49,884 nucleotides of DNA from contig JANXXL010000283.1 in NCBI GenBank assembly GCA_025350625.1, forward strand, positions 1-49,884. The letters run 5' to 3'. The position numbers and the translations under genes were made by a program. The first letter of the stretch is position 1. Every line of letters starts with the position of its first letter. Below, one piece after another: positions 49,282 through 49,884 of the stretch. Below the pieces are notes generated by a model that searched no databases, was not told the DNA's origin, and saw nothing but the letters and a program-made list of their open reading frames with translations. The stretch comes from Bryobacterales bacterium. Lineage in GTDB: Bacteria; Acidobacteriota; Terriglobia; Bryobacterales; Bryobacteraceae.

Positions 49282-49884
49282 ATGTCCACCCTTTTCCGGA
49301 CCAAAAGCATCGCGGATCTCATCGCGGCCAGCGATCACCCTTCGCATCGCCTCAAGAAAACCCTCGGACTCGGGAGCCTGATCGCCTTAGGGATCGGAGT
49401 GGTGGTCGGGTCCGGCATCTTCACGCTGACCGGCACCGCCGCCGCCGGACTCAAATTCGATTACCCGTCAGTCTTCAAGGCTCCCGTACTCGATTTGCTG
49501 ATCGGCGGAACGCACGCCGTCGGCACTTTCGGACGCCCCGGCGCCGGACCCGCCATCTCCATTTCCTTTCTCCTGGTAGCACTGGCCTGCAGCTTCGCGG
49601 CACTGTGCTACGCGGAACTGGCGTCGATGATTCCGGTTTCAGGGAGCGCCTACACCTACGCCTACGCCACCCTGGGAGAAGTCTTCGCGTGGATCATCGG
49701 CTGGGATCTGATCCTCGAATACGCAGTCGGCAACATGGCAATAGCGGTCGGCTTTGGCGCCTATTTCAATGATCTGCTCGACAACGTCTTCGGTTTCCAT
49801 CTGCCGTCGCAACTTACTCAGCCGATTTTCATAGAAGGCAAGGCCACCGGCGCGTGGTTCAATCTGCCGTCGTTCCTGATGGTC
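49282..49884 (+). CDS. Amino-acid permease (APC superfamily), 3' end outside window
   Basis: The frame is open from the ATG at 49282 to the window edge (201 codons). MSTLFRTKSIADLIAASDHP begins it, then HRLKKTLGLGSLIALGIGVV leads to VGSGIFTLTG, the APC motif GxGI(F)xxxG in helix 1 that binds the substrate backbone. Later helices (FLLVALACSFAALCYAELAS, MIPVSGSAYTYAYATLGEVF, AWIIGWDLILEY) match the cationic-amino-acid-transporter-like branch. An inserted hydrophilic loop (FKAPVLDLLIGGTHAVGTFG) between helices 1 and 2 is common in the CAT-type subgroup. It probably imports amino acids in symport or exchange; specificity unknown. Confidence 0.85.
   Translation, partial: MSTLFRTKSIADLIAASDHPSHRLKKTLGLGSLIALGIGVVVGSGIFTLTGTAAAGLKFDYPSVFKAPVLDLLIGGTHAVGTFGRPGAGPAISISFLLVALACSFAALCYAELASMIPVSGSAYTYAYATLGEVFAWIIGWDLILEYAVGNMAIAVGFGAYFNDLLDNVFGFHLPSQLTQPIFIEGKATGAWFNLPSFLMV

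Noticed and set aside
1-49884. tRNA, rRNA and CRISPR features
   Set aside because: No tRNA-like T-loop with matching acceptor stem, no rRNA sequence and no regularly spaced repeat array were recognised by eye; a covariance-model scan could still find a tRNA.

Overview
The window is about 60% GC and reads as a chromosomal segment of an Acidobacterium, most likely of the Bryobacterales / Candidatus Solibacter type. Clues are a VWFA-related acidobacterial-domain protein, an Oar-like TonB receptor with an N-terminal carboxypeptidase-regulatory domain, planctomycete-style secreted cytochromes c, a DUF6152 protein, an Hfq-like Sm protein and small basic proteins. This assignment is inferred from family content, not from a marker-gene comparison.

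Layout. 1-8.4 kb: a truncated sigma factor, a gap with insertion-sequence-end-like repeats, secreted hydrolases, a cytochrome c/copper-monooxygenase-like protein, a SoxC/SoxD-like sulfite dehydrogenase pair, a cupin and a metallo-beta-lactamase-fold lactonase. 8.5-16.4 kb: the most unusual region. A tight five-gene operon encodes a 58-residue putative RiPP precursor, a soluble signal-peptidase-like Ser-His protease, an HPr-kinase-like enzyme, a PqqD-like recognition protein and a radical SAM/SPASM enzyme. A PF14907-type nucleotidyltransferase and a large secreted protein lie upstream and a methyltransferase lies convergent downstream. 16.5-19.9 kb: a good promoter, a structured leader RNA and three TadE/TadG-like pseudopilin genes. 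20.1-20.8 kb: a HigBA-type toxin-antitoxin pair. 21.0-28.1 kb: housekeeping genes (RhlE helicase, cold-shock protein, phosphoglycerate kinase, thioesterase, a MoaD-MoaE fusion, the VWFA protein, the Hfq-like protein, inositol monophosphatase).

28.1-37.6 kb is read on the minus strand: a TonB receptor-HupE-anchored protein operon, a DUF6152 protein, an RND efflux permease with a ten-glycine tract, and a second monohaem cytochrome. 37.6-40.2 kb: malonyl-CoA decarboxylase, an IS1-like transposase fragment and an unusual low-GC membrane protein. 40.3-44.3 kb: a histidine phosphatase, then aroF - unknown membrane protein - glgC on the minus strand. Ahead of aroF is a complete transcription attenuator: an 18-residue leader peptide rich in Phe, Tyr and Trp, an antiterminator and a terminator. 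44.3-49.9 kb: an Flp-like pilin, ribosomal protein L31, an ECF sigma/membrane regulator/Spy-like operon, a UvrD/PcrA helicase, a small basic protein and the start of an amino-acid permease.

The two most notable systems are the radical-SAM RiPP operon at 12890-15731, which combines lasso-peptide-style tailoring parts (kinase, recognition element, nucleotidyltransferase, C-terminal serine) with a radical SAM core and no lasso cyclase, and the aromatic leader-peptide attenuator of aroF at 44150-44277. No rRNA, tRNA or CRISPR array was seen.
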